From contig CM070577.1 of assembly GCA_036346355.1 (NCBI GenBank), positions 15,747,666 to 15,811,665 on the forward strand: a stretch of DNA of 64,000 nucleotides. The letters are read 5' to 3'. Origin of the DNA: Rhipidocladum racemiflorum (Eukaryota > Streptophyta > Magnoliopsida > Poales > Poaceae). A model generated the notes under the pieces. That model worked only from the letters and a program-made list of their open reading frames with translations, was not told where the DNA came from and did not search any database. Shown here one piece after another: positions 34,685 through 47,023 of this stretch. Position numbers and translations under genes: made by a program. Numbering within the stretch: position 1 is the stretch's first letter; the number at the start of each line of letters is the position of its first letter.

Positions 34685-36415
34685 AAGCTCTACTCGGTGA
34701 ACAGATTGAAAATGTGAGAATTGGTAAGAATAAGGTGATTGAATCTAATCACTCGTTGAGTCTATACTTACATCTAATCTACGCATCTAGGTATTGTGAT
34801 TGTCATGTGGCATGAAGCTACAAGTACAATAGGGCAACAACAACTATTACAGATCTAGCACGAAGCTAGAGAATAATTCAGATCTAGCATGAAGCTAATC
34901 ATCGATCAGCTCGAAGCCGTCAGCATTGAAGCCCGACCCGAAGACGCCGCGCTCGAAGCCGGCTGTCGGTCCACCGGCCGAACTCCTTCCAACCAACGGC
35001 ACGAAGCCGCCAGCCCGCGCGCAGCCGCTGCATGGCGCTCGACCGACACGACCGCCGAATCAGCACGGTTACAGCCGCCACGCCGCCGCCACCTCCCTGG
35101 CGATCCGATCAATGCTAGCCGTAGTTCGCCCGGCCGCTGAGTCGGCGCTGGCCGAACCCGGCCGCCTACTCCACCGCGTTCGGCCGCCGCCTGGACTAGC
35201 GCGCAGCCGCGCACCACAGCCGGCCGGCTCTTCCTGAGCTCGAAGCTCGCATATGCGCACGGCCGAGTCCTCCCTGCAGTCGCCGCATGTGGCCAGCCCC
35301 GTTGCGTCCCGTGCGCACGAAGCACCGTTTTTCCAGGCCTCGAAGTGCTGCCGCCGCTGCGGACGCGTGAAGCCGACCGCCCGGTTTTCGGCCGTCGCAG
35401 TGCCGCTTGCAGCGCCCCAGCCGCCGCGGGCTAGCCGTGCGCCGCTAGATTGGCCGGTGCCACCTCCCAGCCGCTGCTTTGCATCTGGACATGAAGTCCA
35501 ATGTTTAATGGCGCCACCTCCCAGCACGCAATGAAACGAGCGGGCCTGAGCCAAATTATAAAAACGGATTGAAACCGGCTGAATGGCGCACGTGGCCCAT
35601 GCAGGTCCACTAGTAACGGAGGACATGTTTGTTCGGTTTGGAAATAAAGTCCACTAGTATATTGGACATGAAGTCCAGAGCCCTAACACATCAATACATG
35701 GACTTGAAGTCCAGTCTCCAAACCGGCTTTGAAGCCGAGTGGCGCACGAGGGAGGGAGAATTTACCCCCTTCCCCCAGTTTTATTTCTTTATTTTTTTTC
35801 TTTTCCAAAAATGCATTAGTAATTCGAAAAATTGAATAAAAAATAACAAAAAAATCTGAAAAATTGCTAGAAAATTCCAGAATTTTTTTTTCTGGTTTTA
35901 ATTTTCTAGCATTCTCTTGCAGTATTTATGAATATTCCTATGCATTTTTCAGTTATTGCTTCACGTATATTTGAGCTTTCTTTTCTTTCTCTAATATACA
36001 CATGGAGCACGCCGCACGAAGCGACCACCGTCACGCCAGGAAGGCTGACGCACATGGAACTGATCGCGCCGCGCGCACGAAGCCGATCGTACACATGAAT
36101 CCGATCGCACGAAGCCGATCGCACGCATGAATCTGATCGCATGCACGAAGCCGATCACATACATGCACGAAGCTGTACTTATGAATCTTGCATTTATGAA
36201 TCTTGTATTTATGAATCATGTACTTATGAATCTTGCATTTATCTTGTATTTATGAATCACGTACTTATGAATCATGTATTAATAAATCTTGTAATTATTG
36301 CTTTCTTTTAGTTTGCTGGAAATTCATGAGAATTTAATTATGCATTTTATTGAATCTAGCAGCTACTTTCTATTAGATTGCACGCAGTAATCTAATGAAA
36401 GAACCTTGTGAATAT
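34685..36415 (+). other. Copia B leader with GAAGC-rich repeats
   Basis: About 1.7 kb between the PBS and the gag remnant. The first half is very GC-rich. CACGAAGC and variants recur throughout, and TGGACATGAAGTCC-like palindromes recur at 35488, 35663 and 35699. A short-repeat cluster spans 36060-36295. No domain was recognised. Confidence 0.6.
36060..36295 (+). repeat. Short tandem repeat cluster in copia B leader
   Basis: Four copies of GCACGAAGCCGATCG-like units (36075-36175) are followed by about seven units of TATGAATCTTGCATT and variants (36178-36295). Confidence 0.75.
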
Positions 36416-36600
36416 GCAAAAATCTGGCATTGTCAAACGTGAGTTTGAAGAACTGGCCCTGAATGGTTAGAACTATCTCACATAGACATTAGATTGCATA
36501 ATGAATTGCAAGCTCTAGAAGAGTATTTTCTTTCTCATGAATAAATATGCAGTTTATCCTTTATTCCAGTACTTTATATTTGCAAGCAATTTTTGAATTA
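36416..36600 (+). pseudogene. Copia B gag remnant
   Basis: ATG at 36416 opens MQKSGIVKREFEELALNG, the normal start of gag in this group, then TAG. Only about 60 codons of recognisable sequence remain. The gag core and zinc knuckle are absent, and the protease region starts at 36660. Confidence 0.7.
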
Positions 36601-36659
36601 CTTTGCCACTTTCTGATTAGAATTATATTTCTTTTCATCTAGAAATCGTGTAACGCCCA

Positions 36660-39600
36660 ATGGAGGAAATATGCATTGTTGGTAGTGGCACAACAAATAC
36701 CATCTTAAGAGAGTCGAAATACTTCCAGACGATCACGAAGAACGCTGGAAGAATTACGACAATCGCAGGAAGCGATACACATATAATAGGCTCCGGAAGA
36801 GCCACAATTATATTGCTAATGGGTACAACTTTGGTAATTGAAGAAGCCCTTTTGTACCCTGAGTCAACTTGCACTCTCTTAAGTTTTAAAGATATCCGTG
36901 CCAATGGGTTTCACGTAGAAACCAATGAAGAAAATCGCAAAGAGCATTTGTGCATTGTGAAGCACGCGGAATATGGAAAAATGGTATTAGAAAAATGTCC
37001 CTCATATGAATCTAGGTTGTACTACACGAAAATCAATGCACCCGTAGTATATACTTCTTTGAAGACTGTCTTTAGAAGCTCTGAATTATTTTCTTTATGG
37101 CATTGTAGATTAGGCCATCCTGATCTTAGATTGATGAGAAACATAGTTAATAACTCACAAGGTCATTGCATTAATGTTAAAAATTTCTCGAATCATGAAT
37201 ATTTTGTGTGCCATGCATGTGCCTCCGGGAAATTAATAACTAGACCCTCTGTTATGAAAGTGCAACATGAAATCCCTGCATTCCTGGAACGCATTCAGGG
37301 GGATATTTGCGATCCGATTCAGCCCTTGTCGGGGCCGTTTCGGTACTTCATGGTGCTCATTGATGCTTCCTCGAAATGGTCGCATGTATGTTTGCTGTCA
37401 ACAAGGAATCATGCATTTGCAAAGCTGATATCGCAAATCATCAGAATTAAGAATGCTTTTCCTGATCATCGCGTGAAGTCCATTCGAATGGACAATGCTG
37501 GCGAATTTACTTCCAAGGCATTTGATGATTATGCACAACAGCTGGAATAACTGTTGAGCACTCTTGCAGAATTGTAACTTGCCCAACACTTGTTGGGGAC
37601 ACGCGGTCCTGCACGTAGCAGCACTCATCAATTATAGACCATCGGCCTACAACATCCATTCACCTATGCAACTAGTGAAAGGGGTCATCCCGAAGATTTT
37701 CCATCTTAGAAAATTTGGTTGTATGGTATATGTACCTATACCACCCCCACAGCGGATTGCAATGGACCCTCTCCACAAGTCTGGGATATACGTTGGTTAT
37801 GAGAGTACATCCATAATCAGGTATTTGGAACCCATGACTGGAGACTTGCATACAGCCCAATTCGCTGACTGTATCTTTGACGAGGACCGTTTCCGGTCAT
37901 TAGGGGAGATAATCAACCATTAGATGAAAAATGCTGAGAAATAATATAGCATTTCACTGGGATCCCCACGCATGACCCTCACACTAATGAAGTAAATCAA
38001 GAAGTCCAGAAGATAATTGATTTGCAGAATCTAGCAAATGAACTGCCTGATCATTTTTGTGATATGAAGAGCGTAGTTAAGTCGCATGTACCAGCAAGAA
38101 ATGCACCACAGAGAGTGGAAAAACCAAACAAATCAGAAGGTATCCCTCATCCTGTTCAGAGGCCTCAAAGAAAAAGAACAGGAAATCTGGCTTCTCAAAC
38201 CCAAAGTACCCGGAGACGTCTAGGGAAAACTGGGCAAGAGAACTTACCACAGCCAATCACAAAAGTGACCCAAAGCAAGAAGGGGAGCCAGTTGAGACCT
38301 GGCACTGGAAAGAAGGCATGTGTAAAAGGCAATTCCAGATCTGAATCTTCCATTGGAAGAAACCGCCAGAAATAATGTGTGCGCACACATTGGCGGAGAA
38401 AAACTAAAGGAACTTGCTCCTGGAATGGAAAATAGCAGTGAAGAGCAAGTAGAAGTGCATGAAGCACACCATGACGAAATAGCCATAAATTTTGTAATAA
38501 CAGGAGAATCAATGAATAGAGCAACAACCAATATCGATGCATACTTTGCAAAGAAGATTGCCATGATCATTGATCATGATCCCGAGCCCGCATCTCTCGC
38601 AGAGTGCAAGAAAATGCTCGATTGGGAAGAATGGAAGAAGGCAATCACTACAGAGTTAGTCTCTCTGAACAAAAGAGAGGTGTTTGGGCCTGTGTGCCGC
38701 ACGCCTCCCCATATAAACCCCGTAGGTCACAAATGGGTTTTTGTTCGGAATAGGAATGAAAACAATGAAATTGTAAGGTACAATGCAAGGCTTGTCGCTC
38801 AAGGTTTCACTCAACGTCCTGGGGTTGATTATGAAGAAACCTATTCTCTGGTCATGGGTGGAATTACCTTTAGAAACTTGATGTCAATGGCAGTCAACTT
38901 GAAGTTGAGAATGAACCTTATGGATGTTGACACAGCATATTTGTATAGAAACTTGGATTCAGAGATATACATGAAAGTACCGGAAGATATCCCTATCCCG
39001 AACCAAGACAGAGCAAACAGAAACTTATACAGTGTGAAATTGGAGAAATCGCTGTATGGGCTGAAGCAGTCAGGAAGAATGTGATACAATCTCTTGAGTG
39101 ACTTTCTCTGCAAGAAAGGCTACACGAACAACGAAGATTGTCCATATGTGTTTATACAACGATCCCCAAATGGATTTTGTATAATCTCCGTCTATGTAGA
39201 TGACTTGAACATCATTGGGACGTATGAAGAAATTGAAGAAACATGCTCATACTTGAAGTCTGAGTTTGAAATAAAAGACTTGGGTAAAACCAAGTTCTGT
39301 TTAGGCGTGCATCTTGAACATGCCCAAGGCGAAATCTTGGTACACCAATCATCCTATACATAGAAAGTGTTGGAGAGATTTGGTTTTGAAAAGGCATACA
39401 CTGCAAAAGACCCCAATGGTCGGAAGGTCACTCCAAGCTGATCTAGACCCATACAGGCCTAGAGAAGAGGGGAGGAAGTCCTGGGAGCGGAATTCCAATA
39501 TTTGAGTGCAATTAGAGCGCTCATGTACCTTGCGAATAGCACTAGACCGGACATTGCGTTCGCCATAAATTTGCTAGCGCGGTACAGTGCAGAACCCACT

Positions 39601-40224
39601 AAAAGGCATTGGAAAGGGGTGAAGGACATCTTCCGTTACCTCCAAGAAAGCAAAGATCTCGGCTTGTTCTATAGAAGAAATAATGAATTGAATTTGGTTG
39701 GCTATGCCGATGCCGGATACCTATCGGACCCGCATACTGGTAAGTCACAAACTGGGTATGTTTTCCTCTGCGGTGAAACAACAATTTCTTGGAAGTCGTC
39801 TAAGCAAACTCTTGTCTCGACGTCGACAAACCACTCAGAAATAATTGCTTTGTATGAAGCCTCTCAAGAATGTGGCATGGCTTCGAAGAATGGTTCACCA
39901 CATCCAGAAGTCATGTGGTCTGAACATGGAATAAACCCCCACTATTATCTATGAAGATAATGCAGCTTGTGTTGCTCAAATGCAAATGGAATATGTGAAA
40001 AGTAATCTCACGAAGCATATCAACCCTAAGTTTTTTATGCCCATGAAATGCATAAGATGAACGAGATAAAGATACTGCATACTAAGTCGTGTGAAAATCT
40101 CGCAGATTTATTCACTAAGTTACTCCCGGCATCTTCCTTTGAAAGATGTGTTAGAGGAATCGAGATGATGAGGCTTAGAGACGTGCAGATTTCAGGGGGG
40201 GAATTTTCACATACTCCTACATAA
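36660..40224 (+). pseudogene. Copia B pol
   Basis: Protease: IVGSGTTNTIL, with Gly where the catalytic Asp belongs. Integrase: HCRLGHPD, GDICDP and MDNAGEFTS. A deletion near 37555 then fuses VEHS-type codons to LQNCNLPNTCWGH, removing the region with the catalytic Glu. Frame shifts and a stop follow (37921). RT: MDVDTAYLY, SLYGLKQSGRM then TGA (39082-39084), YVDDLNIIG, and TAG after HQSSYT (39361). RNase H: GYADAGYLSD and HSEIIALYEASQE, then a frameshift near 39870. The frame ends near 40222. Confidence 0.92.
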
Positions 40225-40460
40225 ATCTCGAACATGAAGTTTGAGTACCCAACGTGAATCTAGAAGATTAACATTGAAGTTTGGGTGTATTGTACTCTTT
40301 TCCTTAGTAAGTTTTTCATTGAAGTTTTCTTACCCAAGGTTTTTGATGAGGCAATCCGTGCAACACAGGAAGCGTATGCTATGTACTCTTTCTCCAAGTA
40401 TTTTTTCCACTGGGTTTTTTCTAGAGTTTTGATGAGGCATATGCATCTCGCGGTGAAGAG

Positions 40461-40472
40461 TCCAAGGGGAAG
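40461..40472 (+). promoter_or_regulatory. Copia B polypurine tract
   Basis: TCCAAGGGGAAG directly before the TG of the 3' LTR. Confidence 0.7.
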
Positions 40473-40692
40473 TGTTAGGAAACTCGGCCCGATCGTGGCA
40501 CATGTGGACTCTCCCGAAACCCTAGCTGTATGTTATAAATAGGAGGCAGGGGGTCATCCCGTGTACATATGCAATCAGAATAATAAAGCAGAGCCGTTCC
40601 TCCTTATATTGTGTCTCTCTCCCCCTCTCTCTGTTCTCCAGTTTAGATCTATTAGGTAACCCCGGACTATTCGATAGCGAGGTTGTCTAACA
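40473..40692 (+). repeat. Copia B 3' LTR
   Basis: 220 bp, eleven substitutions from the 5' LTR, and no length difference. Followed by AGTAC. Confidence 0.93.
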
Positions 40693-40697
40693 AGTAC

Positions 40698-40760
40698 ATG
40701 TTGTCGAGGCCCTTGAGGCCCACGACATTAGTCCCCCCTCCAAACCAAGCTTGTCTGCAA
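40698..40760 (-). pseudogene. Unrecognised exon fragment hit by copia B
   Basis: On the minus strand a good acceptor (TTTCTCGCTTGCAG) precedes codons for DKLGLEGGTNVVGLKGLDNM. This open stretch runs straight into the AGTAC target of copia B. I do not recognise the protein. The splice site and clean open frame suggest an exon, but it is short. Confidence 0.35.
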
Positions 40761-40867
40761 GCGAGAAATCAGGGTAAGAGCGCGCGTAGTACTGTTGCTT
40801 GGACCCATGTCGCCTCGTGCTCTGGCTCTTCAGCCCAATGGACGAGAAACTGGCGTTGTCCTTTAAC

Positions 40868-40968
40868 AAAGCATTGCGCCAAATTGCGGTGCGGTTCAGG
40901 TGGTGTTGGCTAAGGCGCAGACGAGACATCAGACTGAAAAGCGTTGCGCCAAAATGCGGTGCGGTTCA
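40868..40968 (+). repeat. Direct repeat, two copies of ~29 bp
   Basis: GCGCCAAATTGCGGTGCGGTTCA and GCGCCAAAATGCGGTGCGGTTCA occur about 72 bp apart. Confidence 0.75.
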
Positions 40969-40970
40969 AG

Positions 40971-42560
40971 AGGAACTCACTAAGTTGGTTGTACCACATT
41001 CGTCCGACTATTTTAATTCGTATAGAGAACTCTTTAGTTTGACGCTATACATGTTGTAATTATTAGGATTCTGAATTGTAACTCCTAAGGAATTCTCATA
41101 TAAATGTCCATATCAGTGACACATAAATATGCTGCCACGACATCCATCAACAACTTTGATATGTTTAAGCTTGCTGCCATTAATATGAGATTTCAGAACG
41201 TTATTCCATTCATTTACATGAGAATATGTTTCATCATTATCGATGATGGGTATCCATGTGAACCCTTGTGTTACAAGCCTCGTTTTATATCTCACCACCT
41301 GGATATTTTTATTACTCTTCCGGATAAAAACCCATTTTGATTCAAATTAAAATTTTCCAATACCTTCTAGGTATAAATAGACTGGCGTACAAAAATTTCT
41401 TCTGAAAAATGCTTTAGTTGCATGCTTAACAAATATTTGGTTTTACCCAAATATTTTTTTATCTCAAACTCCGTTGTAATGTAAGCAATTGCTTCCTTCA
41501 TTTCTTTTGTGGTTTCGATGACATTCAGTTCATTAGGTTATACTGAGATGATAATTAATCCATTTTGGGATTTCTTTATAGACACATGGGCAATATTCGT
41601 TCTTCTGGAGGAACTCACTAAGTCAGTTGTACTATATTCTCTATGACTATTTTTATTTGTATAGCGATCTCTTCAGTTTGATCCTGTACATGTCACGATT
41701 ATTAGGATTTATAGTTTTAACTCCTTCAAGGATTCTCATATAAATATCTGTGTCCAGTGACCTATAAAAGTATACGGTCACTACATCCATCAACTGTATT
41801 ATTAAATTTGAGCTTGATGCCATTGATATTAAATATCATAATGTTATTCCACTCTTTAAAGGAGAATATGTTTTATCGTAATCGATGCTGAGTCTCTGCA
41901 TGAACCCTTTTGCTACAAGCCTCACTTTATATCTCACTACCTAGTTGTTTTCATTTCTCTTCTAGGTGAAAACCCATTTTGATCCTACAGAGAATACTTT
42001 AGGAGGTGTTCGGTCAATGGTACTAAAACTTTCCTTTTATTAAGTGAGCGTTGCCTCAATTACTTCTTTTCATTTGACCCTATTTAAATGCTTCAGGCAC
42101 TCTACCATGGATTTTAGTTCTGGATCCAGATTTTAGCAATTTTAGAGGTAAAATATGTCGATAATTGTAGTATTTCTTTTATACAATTCTCCTGTATCAC
42201 TTCAGAGATATTTCTATATTAATTTCTTCCAGCTCCTCGTGATTTCTCACAATGATGGAGTCTGAGTATTCCGACTTCCCAGCGTTACATTATGCGCACA
42301 AATATATGCTAGGTTATCATCTCCAGGATGGATCACTTCAGAGATGTTACCATCTACTGGATAGCTCACTTTATAGATTTTCTCAACATCATATTGAGCT
42401 TAGTTCACTGTCACAGATAGTGTTCTCATTTGTATGGTACTTTATTTCTGCAGACATCTCCCCCTAATGCTAAAAATTGTCCTTAGTATAATAGCGTACC
42501 GAGCCATGTACAGACCCCTTATCATATGATCTAGTGTTTAAATAATTGACGGAGATTCAT
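40971..42560 (-). pseudogene. Copia RT/integrase-end remnant with tandem duplication
   Basis: On the minus strand 41298-41113 reads VRYKTRLVTQGFTWIP (RT start) and further DVVAAYL-type codons. 41590-41370 reads CPCVYKEIPKW, then LGKTKYLL and QSIYT-like codons (later RT). 41990-41609 is a second copy of the RT start segment. Near 42470-42550, LALGGDV and YESPSII-like codons mark the integrase-RT linker. Many stops are present. No LTRs are visible, and the remnant ends abruptly at about 42566 against GC-rich sequence. Confidence 0.75.
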
Positions 42561-42566
42561 AGATCC

Positions 42567-44565
42567 CTAACTTATGGTGAGGTCCCATGACGGTAGCGGC
42601 GGCGCTGGCCGGGCACGAAGGCGAGTGCATCCGACGGGGGCCGAGGCGAGCACGATGGCCGGCTGGGGCTTAGGCGAGGGCGGCCGGCTGGGGCTGAGGC
42701 CGGCGAAACCGATGCCAATGGGGCTATGACCGACGGAGTTGGGCCGAGGCCGAAGGCGGTGCAGGAATGGTGATCAGGACTACAGCGGGTGGCCGCGGCC
42801 ATCGAGGCCACGACGACACAACCAATGAGCGCCCGAGGGCATCGCAGGCCTGGCCATCAGGCCCACGGGCGGCGCAGCTGGTGAAACCACCCTTAATCTG
42901 GATTGGACCATTTTTTGTATGGTTTTAAAAAATAGAGGTTGGATACCTAGTTTCATAGAACGATGTTGAATCGGACCAACTTAAAAGCAGTGATACGAAC
43001 CATGAACCTTTTCCTACTTCAATGTTTATGTGCACTTCCTTTGTTTTTTTTTTTGGCTATTTCTCCATGATTGCCTCGTGGATGGTGCTTACACGGCCAT
43101 GTTAAGGCATTAACTACTCTCACCATGGAGATGAAATCGCAAGAGTAGAGACGCACATCTTGTCGCAGCAGCAGCGCTAGCAGTAGAGGTTAAGTCCCAG
43201 ACCAGAGTTTGGGTACAGATCTGGATTGGGCTTTAACAGTTTGAACCTACACTGGACCAGAATTTATTAATTAAATTTAAATTGGGCCGGAATTAGGACC
43301 AGGCCTTGGCCTATTAGCAGCCCTGCAGCTAAAGCCATAAGCCCATAAGTTACAGCACCAGTTTAATTAAGTGGCCGTACGTTTCTTTGGGCCGAGAAAA
43401 TGGCAGTGGGATTGAGGCAAGCCCAGCAACGATCTGTACGCATGTCGGCAGGAGAAGCAACAGGTAACTTAGGCGAACTCAAGAGCATGATTTGATGTGA
43501 TGCCGATTGAAGAGCGCTACCCCGCTGGCGAACGTTCAAAATCTCGGTAATATCTTATATTTCGGTCGAAATGAGATCCTAAATCTTAATTGAACAAAAA
43601 ATTTAAAAGAATTTAAATTGTTACGGTGATTTTAGAATTTTCGACGGGATTTCATGGGTGAAACCCAGCGCACCTAGCCAGACAGCTCACATATTAAAAA
43701 AATAAGATAGGTATATTCCAAAATCTAGTGCACCCTTTATATTACAAGACAAGGTTGTTGCGTAGATTTCGGACGAAATTTCGGAAATCTCGATCTAAAA
43801 TAAATTTCGGATTTGAATTTTGTTCGAAATAACGAGATTTTATCAAAATTTTAGATTTCAAAGAATGACAAAATGTGAACCGAAATCGAAGTTTGGAACC
43901 TTGCTAGCGCTCACCACTTACTTGCCCCTCCTGTGGCCAGCACACACGTGAGCTTCCCTGAAATGTTTGCAGCATCAATGTATTGGCTAATGTTGGCTTG
44001 ACTGTAGGCCGCGCTTGACGCGGTTGGTTAGTGTGCGGGAGGCATCATCAGTCGGTCCTTATTGGAGTTTCGCTCGATCCATACTCTCATGGAGTTGTGC
44101 GGGAGGCATATTAGTAAGTATGTGTGCGTTTATAGCTCGGTTATTATTTTTTATTCTTAAATGAATGCCAATATTCTGATCAGTTTTTTGTTTTAATTGA
44201 AAAATGTTGGCTCGACTGTCTCATTCAGCTAGCTGTTTCCAAGTCAAGATCACCCATCGTAATCTTCAGTAATTCTGACGCTGCAAGGTAGCAAGCAAAC
44301 GAGCAATGTTCTTCACCTTCTTGTGTCTCGTACAGCCAAGCTTATCCCACCGACCGACCCGGTCTGACAAAGAAATCTGTATGCCACTCAGCAAAGCTAA
44401 CAATTCTTGGAAAGCTGATCGCCGTGCCATCGGTCGTGAATCTCGTGATAAACACGGGGAATTAAAACTGCAGCCGCGCGCGTAGCCTAAGTCCACGAGA
44501 CTGCACTGTCACCAATCGATTTCTAAGCTGGAAAACTCCAAATCGAAAAAAGACCCGAGAGATTA
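42567..44565. other. Non-coding stretch, decayed repeats
   Basis: 42567-42890 is GC-rich, with GGCCGGCTGGGGCT and GGCCGAGGC motifs and no supported gene. 43540-43900 is AT-rich with many ATTTCGG / GAAATTTCGG motifs. It is bounded by GTTCAAAATCTCGGT and, inverted, CCGAAATCGAAGTTTGGAAC, perhaps an old Mutator-type MITE. GTGCGGGAGGCAT occurs twice (44033 and 44096). Confidence 0.4.

Positions 44566-44566
<1 letters not shown>

Positions 44567-44646
<80 letters not shown>
44567..44646. repeat. (CA)n(TA)n microsatellite
   Basis: About 12 CA units run directly into about 28 TA units. The first foldback MITE starts right after. Confidence 0.95.
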
Positions 44647-45515
<869 letters not shown>

Positions 45516-45539
45516 CATATATATATATATATATATATA

Positions 45540-45583
<44 letters not shown>
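45516..45583. repeat. (TA)n microsatellite
   Basis: TA repeat with one CTA interruption at 45541; the Helitron starts at its end. Confidence 0.9.
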
Positions 45584-45588
<5 letters not shown>

Positions 45589-45831
45589 ACTATATAAAGT
45601 GAGAGTTTCTTCCCACGTCACATTAATTACCTCGCTTAATTGCCCTACTTAATTGTCTCGCTTAATTGCCCTACGCAAGAAACGGGCGTTGCTTTAATTA
45701 GCCGACTTTTACAAGAAAGCAAGCGTTAAAGATAGATGTTTGATCTTATGAAATAGTATTTTTTTATTTTTTAATCTTTGTTTTTCATTATCAATTTTGT
45801 TTTTCGTAGCAACGCACGGGCATATAACTAG
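45584..45831 (+). mobile_element. Non-autonomous Helitron 1 (248 bp)
   Basis: Starts TCTCTACTA and ends CTAG, inserted between A and T. Near the end AGCAACGCACGGGCA is the sequence common to grass Helitron 3' ends. Its partner at 49752-49999 has the same length and clearly related sequence. Confidence 0.8.
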
Positions 45832-46039
45832 TATATATATATATGAGTGTATAGGTATCTTTCGGATATTTTTGTCTTAAATAGCATCTAAATTTTAGAC
45901 TGTAGAATTAAAAAATTCAACCGTTAGATCAAATTATAGGATCGGATGTAATTGATACTCTCAAATATTAACAATAATCTAATGCTTATAGATTTGGATG
46001 ATTTCAGCAAAGAAAAACATCCCTACGATGTTTATCAAA

Positions 46040-46121
<82 letters not shown>
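45832..46121. other. AT-rich spacer and (TA)n tract
   Basis: Unique AT-rich sequence up to 46040, followed by about 38 TA units. No gene. Confidence 0.6.
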
Positions 46122-46123
<2 letters not shown>

Positions 46124-46495
46124 AAACATCTTTTCTACTCCCGGGAGTAATTACTCCCTATGTCGTATCTCACAACTTAAGGAGTATTTCGCACAACGGA
46201 GAGTATGTACGTGTAGTATGTAAGTATATAAGATCATCTAGGTGGTATTTACATTTTTTCAGAGGTGGTATGTACACTTTTTAGACATACTCCTTTTTAT
46301 ATACGTATATGAAGGTATTTGCAAAATAGGCTAAAAACTATGTATTCCCTTGCAATTTTTTCATGTGGATCTCATTGGAATATCTTATAATTAGTATATG
46401 AGTGTATCCAAAGTGATAAAGGAGTATTTCAAGTTCGTTTGGGTGGTATTTCAGAGATAGGAGTAATTACTCCCGGGAGTACAAAGTATTTTTTC
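46122..46495 (+). mobile_element. TA-flanked foldback MITE, copy 3 (Micron-like)
   Basis: 374 bp, inverted relative to copy 1 and nearly identical to it. TACTCCCGGGAGTAATTACTCC lies at one end and GGAGTAATTACTCCCGGGAGTA at the other. A short TA tract (46496-46518) separates it from the AKT2 upstream region. Confidence 0.75.
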
Positions 46496-46518
46496 TATAT
46501 ATATATATATATATATAT

Positions 46519-47023
46519 GCGCTTAATTGGCGCCCGAGGAGGACAGGTAGGCATGCATGGACCGCGATCGAAGCATGAGTCCACATCAACGAACATTCCG
46601 TATGCACACACAGCTAGGGTAGTGTAGCTCTCACAGCGTCTGAATCCCGCGGTGAATTCTCTCAGCCACAACTTCTAGTCGTCTCGTCTCTATATACCCT
46701 GCGCGCGCGCACGGTTACACCGATCGATCAGCTACGTGCGCACTGGCTCACTGCCAGATCCACCTTCGTCCCCGACGGTATCCCCCCCTTCCCTTACCCT
46801 CTCCTCCATTATTGATGGATCGATGGATGCTTGCATCTATTATATATTTTGATGCCTGGATTTGATTCTCGCTTTGCTTTTGCCTTTCTTGGCTGCATCT
46901 CTGGTCCTCCGGTCCTCTTCTCCCGGGCCGGCCGGCTGCAGGATATGCACGTCTTATCGTAGATAGCTAGCCGGTTGTTAGCTAGGGTGCTGCAGAAAGC
47001 TAGGTAAACTGTTGCACGCCGGA
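46519..47023 (+). promoter_or_regulatory. AKT2 promoter and 5' UTR region
   Basis: TATATA at 46691-46696 is followed by a C-rich, transcript-like stretch. A possible leader intron runs from GTATCC (46778) to CTGCAG (46941), which would leave a short second leader exon before ATG 47024. GATCGATC palindromes occur near 46720. The foldback MITE ends only about 200 bp before the TATA box. Confidence 0.5.

Larger units (their letters stand above)
34452..40692 (+). mobile_element. Ty1/copia element B
   Basis: Two 220-bp LTRs (34452-34671 and 40473-40692) with exact 5-bp duplication AGTAC (34447-34451 and 40693-40697). Its pol is related to that of copia A, with the same order and many shared motifs, and the PBS is the same. 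I count 11 LTR differences in 220 positions (5.0%), so it is older than copia A. Most of gag is missing, and pol has stops and a deletion. Confidence 0.95.

Noticed and set aside
43540..43900. Mutator-type MITE with 9-bp TSD
   Set aside because: Candidate flanks GCTGGCGAAC and GCTAGCGCTC match too poorly, and the termini are uncertain; left as a note in the non-coding stretch.
46519..46627. Small ORF before AKT2
   Set aside because: Starts inside the foldback MITE and has no similarity or context as a gene.
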